DNA from: CABMGO01 sp964408125
GTDB taxonomy: Archaea > Nanobdellota > Nanobdellia > Pacearchaeales > GW2011-AR1
Length of the DNA: 28,633 bases
Assembly (NCBI GenBank): GCA_964408125.1
Contig: CAYOYC010000008.1
Coordinates: 1 to 28,633 of the forward strand
Direction of reading: 5' to 3'
Shown: positions 21,783 through 28,579 of the stretch, piece after piece
Position numbering within the stretch: the first letter of the stretch is position 1
Layout: each line of letters begins with the position of its first letter
The notes under the pieces: generated by a model
Told to the model about the DNA's origin: nothing
Seen by the model: only the letters and a program-made list of their open reading frames with translations
Database searches by the model: none
Program-made: the position numbers and the translations under genes

Positions 21783-22877
21783 TCAACTCATCGCATATCT
21801 TAGAATTCCGCCAACACCACCAATATTATTAAATTGCACTCCTTCTGGTGTTTCTGTCGTAACAATATGTATTTCTACTGAAGTAACCTTAGCCAAATCT
21901 TCAAAATGTTTTATTTTTTCCCTTGGCAAAGACTTAGACAAAACTAATTTTCCAACTGCACCCATATTTAATCTTCCCTCAACCTCTGCTTCTCCATACG
22001 CAACTTTTTCTGGTTGTTTTGCAAGCATCATAAAAAATTCATCTAAAATTACTTTTTGTTTTGTAACCTCTTGCTCTGCCAAAACATCCTTACACGATTC
22101 AACTAATTCTTTTAATCCAGCTAATTCGCTATCTCCTATATCTCTCACTGCAATAACCTTATCCTTCAGTTGTGTTACCAATTGACCAGTTTCTAAAAAT
22201 TCATCTTTAGTAGGAATAGGTCCGCCAATTAGAATTCCCTTTAATTTTTTATTTTCAAAAAATGTATCCTTCATTACATCTGCAACTCTTCTGAAAAATT
22301 CCTTTGTTAAACCCTCTGTTATTCTATGAAATCTCTGAGCCGATTGTCCCCCCGCCCTTACCTTCGACGGAATTCCGGATGTCATAGTATGTAAAACCTT
22401 TATCGATCTTCCCTCTAAAATTCCTATTGTAGCCTCTTTTCTTTCAATAATTAATAAGGCATAAACCTCATCCGTCTCTAACATCTCCTTTAGTGGTTCT
22501 ATAATAAAAGTTTGATCGCATCTATAAATTCTAATCTTCAGTGGTTTTGGTGGTTCAATTGCCCATAACTTAATATCCTCTTGTCCTTCAACTGTTGAGA
22601 CGTTTCCAGAATATAAAGCCAATCCATTTGGAGGTAGCTTTTGACCAATTAATTTTAATTGTCTCGAAATTCTTTCTAACGCATCTAAAACAGCCTTTCT
22701 TGTATTCTTAGATTTAATATTATCAGCCGTTCCCTTTTCTGTATCTATTTGTTTAACTACGCTATTTATGTTAAAATCTGCCGGAATTAAAACGCTAATT
22801 AATTCTGTATGCCTACCTCTATATCCTTCTAATTCTCTTAATGTTTCTTCTAGGTCATATTTCTGTGCATCATCCAT
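21783..22877 (-). CDS. prf1: Peptide chain release factor aRF1, lacking the mini-domain
   Basis: Decodes all three stop codons and triggers peptide release. Domain 1 has NIKS at 53-56, the middle domain has GGQ at 176-178 in RAGGQSAQRF, and the C-terminal domain ends in GVQFNNIGGVGGILRY. At 364 residues it is about 50 short of usual archaeal aRF1. The gap falls between LVLSKSL and VEIHIVTTETPEGVQF, exactly where the mini-domain sits in eRF1/aRF1. All core catalytic and decoding motifs remain, so it should be functional. It is divergent from the 22969 gene, and each has a leaderless promoter. Confidence 0.93.
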   Translation of the reverse strand: MDDAQKYDLEETLRELEGYRGRHTELISVLIPADFNINSVVKQIDTEKGTADNIKSKNTRKAVLDALERISRQLKLIGQKLPPNGLALYSGNVSTVEGQEDIKLWAIEPPKPLKIRIYRCDQTFIIEPLKEMLETDEVYALLIIERKEATIGILEGRSIKVLHTMTSGIPSKVRAGGQSAQRFHRITEGLTKEFFRRVADVMKDTFFENKKLKGILIGGPIPTKDEFLETGQLVTQLKDKVIAVRDIGDSELAGLKELVESCKDVLAEQEVTKQKVILDEFFMMLAKQPEKVAYGEAEVEGRLNMGAVGKLVLSKSLPREKIKHFEDLAKVTSVEIHIVTTETPEGVQFNNIGGVGGILRYAMS

Positions 22878-22898
22878 AATCTATCGACAATTTTAATG

Positions 22899-22906
22899 TT
22901 TATAAA
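22899..22906 (-). promoter_or_regulatory. TATA box of prf1
   Basis: TTTATAAA centred 25.5 nt before the ATG at 22877. Confidence 0.6.
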
Positions 22907-22939
22907 GTTACTTTATGATTATATTAGAATACAGTAATC

Positions 22940-22947
22940 TTTTTAAA
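22940..22947 (+). promoter_or_regulatory. TATA box of the 22969 gene
   Basis: TTTTTAAA centred 25.5 nt before the ATG at 22969. This favours that start over the upstream ATG at 22915. Confidence 0.55.
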
Positions 22948-22968
22948 CGAACTTTATGGGAAATCTAT

Positions 22969-23583
22969 ATGGGACTCATAGAAGATATAGGGGGATTTTT
23001 TTTGCCAAAGCTAGAAATTGAAGCAGATAGATATTATAGAGAATTTCTAAAAAAAGATGACGCTGCGTATTTAGGAAGCTTTGTTAGAGGTTTTGGACGT
23101 ACGTGTACTATCCCATTAGCTATTCTTGCCGTTGGAAGTTCTACATTTCCAAAAAGTCACTGGGAAGACAATGCTAGTCTTAAAAATAGATATACAGATG
23201 TTAACATTCCTACAACCTACAAAGATATTAATTTGATTTTAGTTCCCGAACGGGAGGAAATCACATTTTTTGCTTTAGAAACGTGTGCCCAGGAAGCGCT
23301 AGTTGGCCTTGGAATGCCATTCGATGCTAAGCAGAATACGCCTATGGTGGTAAAAGGTTGTCATGCAACGGAATGCGGAGAAGACGAAGTTCCAATAGAA
23401 ACAGTCGCTCCATTTCTTTATGTAGGTCATGGAATTCATTCTCTTTCAACAGGTTTACATAACGGAACAAAACTTGATTTAATTTTGGGAAGAAAAGCAG
23501 ATCAAAACATGATTGCCGAGCAAAAGATTGCTCAAGAAAGAAGAGACAGATGCACTTTCTCTGTTTTGTATAGGGGAAAATAA
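22969..23583 (+). CDS. Unknown protein, possibly nucleotidyltransferase-like
   Basis: 204 residues with the promoter-supported start. LAILAVGSSTFP and, after a long loop, KDINLILVPE then KLDLILGR resemble the GS / DxD / D pattern of nucleotidyltransferase folds. However, the second acid is Asn (DIN) and the loop is long, so catalysis is doubtful. There are four cysteines, with ETCAQEA and VVKGCHATECGED in the middle. No membrane segment is seen. It is divergent from prf1. The last part (QKIAQERRDRC) is helical and charged. I cannot name a family with confidence. Confidence 0.6.
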   Translation: MGLIEDIGGFFLPKLEIEADRYYREFLKKDDAAYLGSFVRGFGRTCTIPLAILAVGSSTFPKSHWEDNASLKNRYTDVNIPTTYKDINLILVPEREEITFFALETCAQEALVGLGMPFDAKQNTPMVVKGCHATECGEDEVPIETVAPFLYVGHGIHSLSTGLHNGTKLDLILGRKADQNMIAEQKIAQERRDRCTFSVLYRGK

Positions 23584-23648
23584 AAAAGTCCCGACAAAAC
23601 GAAAGCACAATCTTCTTCTACAATTTCTCCCAAATCATGATATTCTCC

Positions 23649-23666
23649 TGTTTTTTCCATTTTTCT
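23649..23666 (+). terminator. T-rich transcription stop after the 22969 gene
   Basis: Two T runs (TTTTTT and TTTTT) lie about 70 nt past the stop in the convergent gap. Archaeal polymerases stop at such runs. There is no strong hairpin. Confidence 0.35.
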
Positions 23667-23695
23667 TGATCTATCACAGAATTCTTTTCTCTAAC

Positions 23696-23722
23696 TAAAA
23701 TAGATAAAAATAGGTATAAAAA
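23696..23722 (-). terminator. T-run terminator after the MutS-type gene
   Basis: Read on the minus strand, three T runs (TTTTT, TTTTT, TTTT) follow within 30 nt of the stop codon, a typical archaeal intrinsic terminator. Confidence 0.45.
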
Positions 23723-23724
23723 TG

Positions 23725-25218
23725 TTAGCCTGATCTAAAAACATTCTTAAATCTTTCACGAACATATCTTCTATTAATACCTTCATCTGGCAGACCTCTT
23801 TTGATTTTGTGTGTCGGCACAACCCTTCCTCTTTCTATAACGTGCTCCGGGGACATCAGCGTCCAACCATTTTGTTCGAGTGCCGTATAGTCAACATTTC
23901 TATGAGTCGAAACAAAAACCGTTGCTTTCTTTTTATCAAGACGACTCAATAATTCAGGCCCAAGCCATGTAGCAACTCCAGTAGTTGTCGAATCTAAGAA
24001 CTCATCGAAAACCAATAAATCATTTGGCCCGCTTTTGTTTATAATCCCATTTATAGCATTTATTTCCGTATCTAACTTTCCCGCGCCATTACCCCCATTC
24101 TCGGCATTTCTAAAATAAAATATTCTATCGTATCTGGGTAAAAGTAAAGATCCTGCTGGCATTGGTTCTCCAAGCTGTCCCAAAACAGATGTTAAAACAA
24201 GATTTTCTAAAAAGAAACTTTTTCCACCGCTATGAAGTCCAGCCAACAAAAACTTTCTCTCCGAATCTTTTGTTGTAAAATCTATTGGCACAAATTCTGA
24301 AACACCATGATCTTTCAATAGGCTTGGGGGGAATAGATCTTTTATATCGTAATGTCTTCCAAATTGAGGGTAGACGGATGCTGGGATTTCTCTGTCTATC
24401 GATTCCCCTGCCCTATCTCTAAAATCATCATTCAGTTCTTTACACTCTTCAAGAAGGGGTCTATATTTGTTATTTAATCTAACTGGCACAGCGAGTCTCT
24501 CGAAATAACTTCTTATATTATCAACGTCGGGATCAAAACCAAATTCATCTCTTACAAACTTTACGATTCTAGTTTTGAATTCACGTCTTCCGCCCCTAAC
24601 CATATCCAGTACGGCCTTTTTCATTTTTACTTGTATTCTATCTGGAATATCATAATCTCCACCATCTGATTTATCTGGAATATATGCAGGATTAATAGGG
24701 GGCATCTGATCTATATTTACTATGATTCCAGTGTTTGCATCTATTGCGAATTTATCAAAATTTCTAATATCTTTTAATCTTGCAAGAGTGGCGTTTAATT
24801 CGCTATCAAATTTATCAAGTCTTTCTAGTACGCTTCTTGCTTCTGGGAGATCAAAATCAACTAATTCTTCCTTAGCACCAGCTATCGTATCATAAACATT
24901 ATCGCAAAATTCCAAAAAACGGCTAACGGATTGATATATTCTCTCTCTTCTCGGGAATTGCCTTTCAAATAACGATTTTCCTATAGAGCCAGGCGGAAGC
25001 TTTCTAAAAAATTCTTGTCTTTGTTCTGTATATGCAACTGGAAAGCTAGGCATTACCATCTTCCTTCCACCAACTTCTGTTCGATATCTCCTTAATGAGA
25101 CTTCTTGTCCTAAAGACGTGCTCAATCTTTCTAAAACTCTTGATCTGGGAAATCCAACTAAATCTACCGCTCCCGGAACATATTCAAACATTTGGGCAAC
25201 CGAAGGTTGTTTATTCAT
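23725..25218 (-). CDS. MutS-type ABC ATPase without mismatch-recognition domain
   Basis: 497 residues. The C-terminal third is a MutS-family ATPase: Walker A GLHSGGKS (327-334) followed by the MutS-like run to LPRYDRIF, DTEINAINGII in place of the signature region, Walker B LLVFDEF (401-407) and H-loop STH (437-439). The N-terminal part is a helical lever/clamp-like region (about 80-280) with no sign of the mismatch-binding domain I. This resembles archaeal MutS-like proteins rather than true mismatch repair MutS. The role could be recombination, junction or stalled-complex handling; this is inference. It is monocistronic with a leaderless promoter. Confidence 0.85.
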   Translation of the reverse strand: MNKQPSVAQMFEYVPGAVDLVGFPRSRVLERLSTSLGQEVSLRRYRTEVGGRKMVMPSFPVAYTEQRQEFFRKLPPGSIGKSLFERQFPRRERIYQSVSRFLEFCDNVYDTIAGAKEELVDFDLPEARSVLERLDKFDSELNATLARLKDIRNFDKFAIDANTGIIVNIDQMPPINPAYIPDKSDGGDYDIPDRIQVKMKKAVLDMVRGGRREFKTRIVKFVRDEFGFDPDVDNIRSYFERLAVPVRLNNKYRPLLEECKELNDDFRDRAGESIDREIPASVYPQFGRHYDIKDLFPPSLLKDHGVSEFVPIDFTTKDSERKFLLAGLHSGGKSFFLENLVLTSVLGQLGEPMPAGSLLLPRYDRIFYFRNAENGGNGAGKLDTEINAINGIINKSGPNDLLVFDEFLDSTTTGVATWLGPELLSRLDKKKATVFVSTHRNVDYTALEQNGWTLMSPEHVIERGRVVPTHKIKRGLPDEGINRRYVRERFKNVFRSG

Positions 25219-25239
25219 CTGGTTTAGTCTGAACTAATA

Positions 25240-25247
25240 CTTAAAAA
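25240..25247 (-). promoter_or_regulatory. TATA box of the MutS-type gene
   Basis: TTTTTAAG on the minus strand, centred 25.5 nt before the ATG at 25218. Confidence 0.55.
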
Positions 25248-25280
25248 TAAATGTGTTCTACGAAATATATAATCAAAAAC

Positions 25281-25288
25281 TTCTTAAT
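25281..25288 (+). promoter_or_regulatory. TATA-like box of the YdeI-like gene
   Basis: TTCTTAAT centred 25.5 nt before the ATG at 25310. It favours this start over the ATG at 25253. Confidence 0.45.
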
Positions 25289-25309
25289 CTAACTAAACTC
25301 AATATTCTC

Positions 25310-25864
25310 ATGGTAGAATTTTTAGCTAAAGACAGAGAAGATTGGAGCAACTGGCTTAAGGAGAATCATATAAAAGAAGAGAAGGTTACTCTAGTAAAAT
25401 ATAAGAAACATACCGGAAAGCCCATGATTAATAACAAAGACGCCATGACCGAAGCTATTCGTTTCGGTTGGATTGATACCACTACGCATAGAATTGACGA
25501 AGATAAATACGCTCAAACCTTTGTAAAAAGAAATCAGAATAGTAAATGGAGCGTCAATACTCTTGCGCGCGGGAAGGAACTTATATCAAAAGGGTTAATG
25601 AGTGAACACGGAATTAAAATGTACAAAGAGGGACTCTCAAAAGGAGCTTACGATAGGGGCTTACCTAAAAATCCAGAAGTTCCTGAAGATCTAGAAGAAA
25701 TAATAAATAAGAATCCTAAAGCTAAAGAAAATTTTGAGAAATTATCCAACTCTGCCAGAAAAATGCACCTAAGACATATAATAAGAGCTAAGTTGCCAGA
25801 GACTAGAGAAAAAAGAATGAATAATTTTATTGAAAATCTAACGAAGGAGCCTCATGTCAGATAA
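25310..25864 (+). CDS. YdeI/OmpD-associated family protein
   Basis: 184 residues of the YdeI/OmdA family, common in bacteria and sporadic in archaea, of uncertain biochemical role. Recognised from the WLKENH start, KHTGKPMINNKDAMTEAIRF, GWIDTTTHRID, YAQTFVKRNQNSKWS and a helical C-terminal region with ARKMHLRHI. The length is typical. It starts at the ATG set by the promoter and overlaps the GIY-YIG gene by 11 nt. Both genes have mainly bacterial relatives, so acquisition by transfer is possible, although base composition looks like the neighbours. Confidence 0.85.
   Translation: MVEFLAKDREDWSNWLKENHIKEEKVTLVKYKKHTGKPMINNKDAMTEAIRFGWIDTTTHRIDEDKYAQTFVKRNQNSKWSVNTLARGKELISKGLMSEHGIKMYKEGLSKGAYDRGLPKNPEVPEDLEEIINKNPKAKENFEKLSNSARKMHLRHIIRAKLPETREKRMNNFIENLTKEPHVR
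25844..25849 (+). promoter_or_regulatory. Ribosome binding site of the GIY-YIG gene
   Basis: AAGGAG 4 nt before the ATG at 25854, inside the end of the preceding gene. It fixes the start of a translationally coupled gene. Confidence 0.55.
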
Positions 25865-26102
25865 GCCCTGGTTCGTCTACATTCTAGAATGCCAAGATGG
25901 TTCTTATTATACAGGTGTTACGAATGACGTCGAGAAACGAATGAAGATTCATAAATCCGGGAAAGGAAGCAAATACGTTCGTACTAAAGGATTCCGACAT
26001 CTGATTGCTACAAAAGTTTGTGAAAACAAATCCGACGCCTGTAAAGCAGAATACTGGATTAAACAGTTGCCAAGAAACGAAAAATTGAATGCTTTCAAAT
26101 AA
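25854..26102 (+). CDS. GIY-YIG nuclease-domain protein (YhbQ/UPF0213-like)
   Basis: 82-residue single-domain GIY-YIG protein. It has FVYILECQDGSYYTGVTND (YIL and YTG standing for GIY-YIG), the catalytic-type Arg in VEKRMKIHKSGKGSKYVR, and a Glu in CKAEYWIKQL. The size fits the small YhbQ/UPF0213 group. Members are predicted DNA nucleases of unclear role, distinct from homing endonucleases, which are larger and intron-borne. It overlaps the YdeI-like gene by 11 nt and has a good Shine-Dalgarno, so the pair is co-expressed. Confidence 0.9.
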   Translation: MSDKPWFVYILECQDGSYYTGVTNDVEKRMKIHKSGKGSKYVRTKGFRHLIATKVCENKSDACKAEYWIKQLPRNEKLNAFK

Positions 26103-26122
26103 GTTTCACCACATAAATTTTT

Positions 26123-26428
26123 TTATTTAACATTCAATTTACCTCCTTTCAATGATTTGATTAAACCTGAAACTGCGCCAAATATAACGATAATATTTAC
26201 TCCTATAATTCCAAGAAGCAATGCTCGTCTGCTTCCTTTCTTTAGGTCTTCTCTCATCACTTTTACTGTTTTGAATAAAAGAATAGTAATGACTATCCAA
26301 AGGATCGCTAGAATTAAAAGAATTAGAAAATATTCTGGATACTTAGCCATCATTTTAAATGGTCCTTTTATTGCTAGTAATTGGAAGTACGCTCCAATCA
26401 TAACAACAATGCTAGTCCATTCTCCCAT
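26123..26428 (-). CDS. Small integral membrane protein of the 26123-27703 operon
   Basis: 101 residues with three predicted membrane helices: about 5-21, 33-53 (YFLILLILAILWIVITILLF) and 69-91 (ALLLGIIGVNIIVIFGAVSGLI), separated by a basic loop (VMREDLKKGSRR). No known family is recognised. Its ATG directly follows the stop codon of the upstream gene (TAAATG), so it is the last member of a tightly packed three-gene unit. It ends 20 nt from the convergent GIY-YIG gene. Confidence 0.65.
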   Translation of the reverse strand: MGEWTSIVVMIGAYFQLLAIKGPFKMMAKYPEYFLILLILAILWIVITILLFKTVKVMREDLKKGSRRALLLGIIGVNIIVIFGAVSGLIKSLKGGKLNVK

Positions 26429-27127
26429 TTATCTGCTTTTTATACGTACATATTTTTGCCAGTAATAGGTAGTTCCTCCTTCTGAGTCATATTTAAAAGA
26501 AACAGTATTCTTCCCAGGACGAAGATAAGATCCAATTGGAATTATGCTTGTAGTATACCCTGATTCAAGCTGTTTCCATTTTCTAACTTTATTTTGATTA
26601 ACATATAAAGTAACAGGGGTGATTCCTGGTTTTCCTTGCGACGATGAAGAGAGATGGTTTACTTCTAGTTTGGTGCTAGAAGGGGGGGGAAAAAGAAATT
26701 GTAATGTAAAAGAGTATGATTCTCCTGCCCCCATACGAAGATGATTGGAATTATCGTATTTATTTTCTAGAATACAACCTAAATAATTAAGGTTGTCTAT
26801 TTCAATTGATTTTTTAGATTCACCAAAATCTAATAAGAGACTTTCAATTTCTTTATTTTGTGTATTTCCTCCTTCAATTCTCTCAATCTCTTGTCTCATT
26901 TCTTGTCTTCTATCAAAACTTTTTTGTCCATCTTTCGCATTAAAATAAAGTGCTGCTAGTAATCCTCCTCCAACAACCAAAGGCAAAAGAATTTTTCCAA
27001 GACCACTCTTTTTCGGTTGCGGAATTGGAGGGAAAACAGGAGGAGGCAAATTTCTGGTTAATCCTTCTAATCTTTTAGCGCTTTCTACCAGTTGTGCTTC
27101 TAAAACTTGGAGCAAATTATCTGCCAT
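26429..27127 (-). CDS. Membrane-anchored protein with extracellular beta-sandwich-like domain
   Basis: 232 residues, not recognised as a known family. A helical cytoplasmic start (1-27) and a Pro-rich stretch (LPPPVFPPIPQP) precede one transmembrane segment (about 44-61, ILLPLVVGGGLLAALYF). A short charged helix and then a beta-rich C-terminal domain (about 110-230) follow, with alternating strands such as SYSFTLQF, VTLYVNQNKV and NTVSFKYDSE. The look is of a carbohydrate-binding or adhesin-type sandwich, which is inference. It abuts both neighbours in one operon and has a GGGG-type ribosome site just before its ATG. Confidence 0.65.
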   Translation of the reverse strand: MADNLLQVLEAQLVESAKRLEGLTRNLPPPVFPPIPQPKKSGLGKILLPLVVGGGLLAALYFNAKDGQKSFDRRQEMRQEIERIEGGNTQNKEIESLLLDFGESKKSIEIDNLNYLGCILENKYDNSNHLRMGAGESYSFTLQFLFPPPSSTKLEVNHLSSSSQGKPGITPVTLYVNQNKVRKWKQLESGYTTSIIPIGSYLRPGKNTVSFKYDSEGGTTYYWQKYVRIKSR

Positions 27128-27703
27128 TTAATTTCCCCTGCTTCCATTAGGCTGTAACGCTTGAAAAGCGGCTGATGAATTTTTAAGATAGCTTTCTGAC
27201 TCTTGTATTCTCATCGCAGTTAACGCTTGGAGATAAGCGAGTGATTGCATCATAAGGTTGCCAGTAGCTCTTTCTAAATCTCCAATAGTTGCCGCATAAT
27301 TAACACTGTGTATTTGGCTATTGGGAACGTCTCTAATATCTCTTCCGAGCGCTTTTGCGAACCCTCTAGATATCTCTGCAGATTCCGAAACCGTTCTTTC
27401 TGCTGCTTTTCTTTCTCGGGCATAATTTTGACTAATTGGACTAAAAACTTTCTGAAGAACTGTAGGCTCTGGCATTCCAGCCACTCTTAATTGATTAGTT
27501 ATTGCTGCTAATTCATATTGTTGAGATACTCCCAAAGAATGCATTATTCGCGTTAAGGGCTCTTGCATTCTGCCAATAAACTCAAGTGTGTTGCCAACCC
27601 CTAGGGGTGTTACTGGGAAATCTCCATTTGTAATAGTTATTCCCGGAATTGCAGGAGGCATATATCCTTGCCCATCTCTTACGATTTGTACATTATTCCC
27701 CAT
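27128..27703 (-). CDS. Soluble helical protein heading the membrane operon
   Basis: 191 residues, unknown. The first 35 are Gly/Pro/Ile-rich (GYMPPAIPGITITNGDFP) and probably extended. The remainder is a long helical domain with Ala/Gln-rich helices (YARERKAAERTVSESAEISR, NLMMQSLAYLQALTAMR). There is no signal peptide or cysteine. It is first in the operon, with a leaderless promoter in the divergent region shared with the TrmB-type regulator. It might assemble with the two membrane-linked partners; the composition is reminiscent of scaffold or virus-type structural proteins, but I cannot support more. Confidence 0.6.
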   Translation of the reverse strand: MGNNVQIVRDGQGYMPPAIPGITITNGDFPVTPLGVGNTLEFIGRMQEPLTRIMHSLGVSQQYELAAITNQLRVAGMPEPTVLQKVFSPISQNYARERKAAERTVSESAEISRGFAKALGRDIRDVPNSQIHSVNYAATIGDLERATGNLMMQSLAYLQALTAMRIQESESYLKNSSAAFQALQPNGSRGN

Positions 27704-27724
27704 ATCTTTTTTATGATTAGACTC

Positions 27725-27732
27725 TTCTTAAT
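27725..27732 (-). promoter_or_regulatory. TATA box of the 27703-26123 operon
   Basis: ATTAAGAA on the minus strand, centred 25.5 nt before the ATG at 27703. Confidence 0.5.
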
Positions 27733-27740
27733 CTCTGGCT

Positions 27741-27755
27741 GCCGTGAATGACGGC
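27741..27755. promoter_or_regulatory. Candidate operator, GCCGT-N5-ACGGC
   Basis: Perfect inverted repeat GCCGT gaatg ACGGC, GC-rich in an AT-rich spacer. It sits between the two divergent TATA boxes, 8 nt beyond that of the membrane operon and 15 nt beyond that of the TrmB-type gene. Characterised TrmB sites also have half-sites separated by 5 nt. Confidence 0.45.
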
Positions 27756-27770
27756 GACATAAAGGATAGA

Positions 27771-27778
27771 TTTTTATA
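27771..27778 (+). promoter_or_regulatory. TATA box of the TrmB-type regulator
   Basis: TTTTTATA centred 25.5 nt before the ATG at 27800. The 10-bp palindrome TATAGCTATA (27775-27784) overlaps its downstream edge and could be an autoregulatory site. Confidence 0.55.
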
Positions 27779-27799
27779 GCTATAGTTATTTGTTTATCT

Positions 27800-28540
27800 A
27801 TGGATATTGAATTTTTAACTAAGTTTGGAATGACTCCCAGGGAGTCAAAAATTTACAAAGAGCTTTTATTATTAAAAGAATCTCAAATTGGGCAAATAAT
27901 AGAGAGAACTAAAATTCATAGGGGAACCGTTTATAACTCATTGCAGAAGTTATGCGAAAAGGGATTTGTTAGTTTTATAAAAAAAGATGGTTTGGGATAC
28001 TATTGTCTCGGTGATATAAAAATATTCCACAATAAATTAAAAGAAGAAAGGGATAAACTACATGAATTAGATACAAAATTGAAAGGAATAAAAGAAATCT
28101 CTAATATGCACGAATCTTTAGAAAAACCGAATATAGAAATACTAACAGGAGATGATGGGTTTAAAACTTTCTTTAAGTGCTTATATGATTATTCTTATAA
28201 AACAAAAAAAGAATATTTATTTATGGGGCGTGGAAATGAAATATTAGAGCATTTTGGAGAAGACTATTATCAACAAACTCAAGAGTTAAAGAAAAATTTA
28301 AAGTTAAAATGTAGAATTATTCTAAATGAGATTGCGAAAAAAGAGCTAGTTAGTAGAATCGTTGTTGGAAATGTAAAATATATTGCATGGAAACATCCAA
28401 GCCAAACATCTACGTGGATTTATGGGACAACTGTAGTAATCGTAATTTGGAAAGCAAATCCTCTAAAAATAATAATGATCAATAGTAAGGAAGTTAGGGA
28501 CAGTTATACGAGTTTTTTTGAAGAGATGTGGAATTCTTAG
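27800..28540 (+). CDS. TrmB-family transcriptional regulator
   Basis: 246 residues. The N-terminal winged HTH at about 1-68 (FGMTPRESKIYKELLLL, IGQIIERTKIHRGTVYNSLQ, KLCEKGFVSFI) is of the TrmB type. A coiled-coil linker follows (about 70-100, KLKEERDKLHELDTKLKG), then a C-terminal effector/phospholipase-D-like region (EILTGDDGFKTFF, YLFMGRGNEI). TrmB proteins usually respond to sugars or metabolites. It faces the 27703-26123 operon across a 96-nt divergent region containing a palindrome, so it probably controls that operon and itself. Confidence 0.88.
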   Translation: MDIEFLTKFGMTPRESKIYKELLLLKESQIGQIIERTKIHRGTVYNSLQKLCEKGFVSFIKKDGLGYYCLGDIKIFHNKLKEERDKLHELDTKLKGIKEISNMHESLEKPNIEILTGDDGFKTFFKCLYDYSYKTKKEYLFMGRGNEILEHFGEDYYQQTQELKKNLKLKCRIILNEIAKKELVSRIVVGNVKYIAWKHPSQTSTWIYGTTVVIVIWKANPLKIIMINSKEVRDSYTSFFEEMWNS

Positions 28541-28550
28541 TATAGAAAAG

Positions 28551-28558
28551 TTTAAAGA
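28551..28558 (+). promoter_or_regulatory. TATA box of the gene truncated by the window end
   Basis: TTTAAAGA centred 25.5 nt before the ATG at 28580. A second octamer TTTTTAAA (28567-28574) is too close to the start. Confidence 0.4.
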
Positions 28559-28579
28559 CACTGTAATTTTTAAATCAAT

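Noticed and set aside
23342..23698. Frames on both strands around the end of the 22969 gene
   Set aside because: They overlap a better gene or T-rich terminator sequence and have atypical composition.
25854..26102. GIY-YIG gene as a homing endonuclease marking an intron
   Set aside because: It is only one small domain, lies in an operon-like pair, and the flanking genes are intact.
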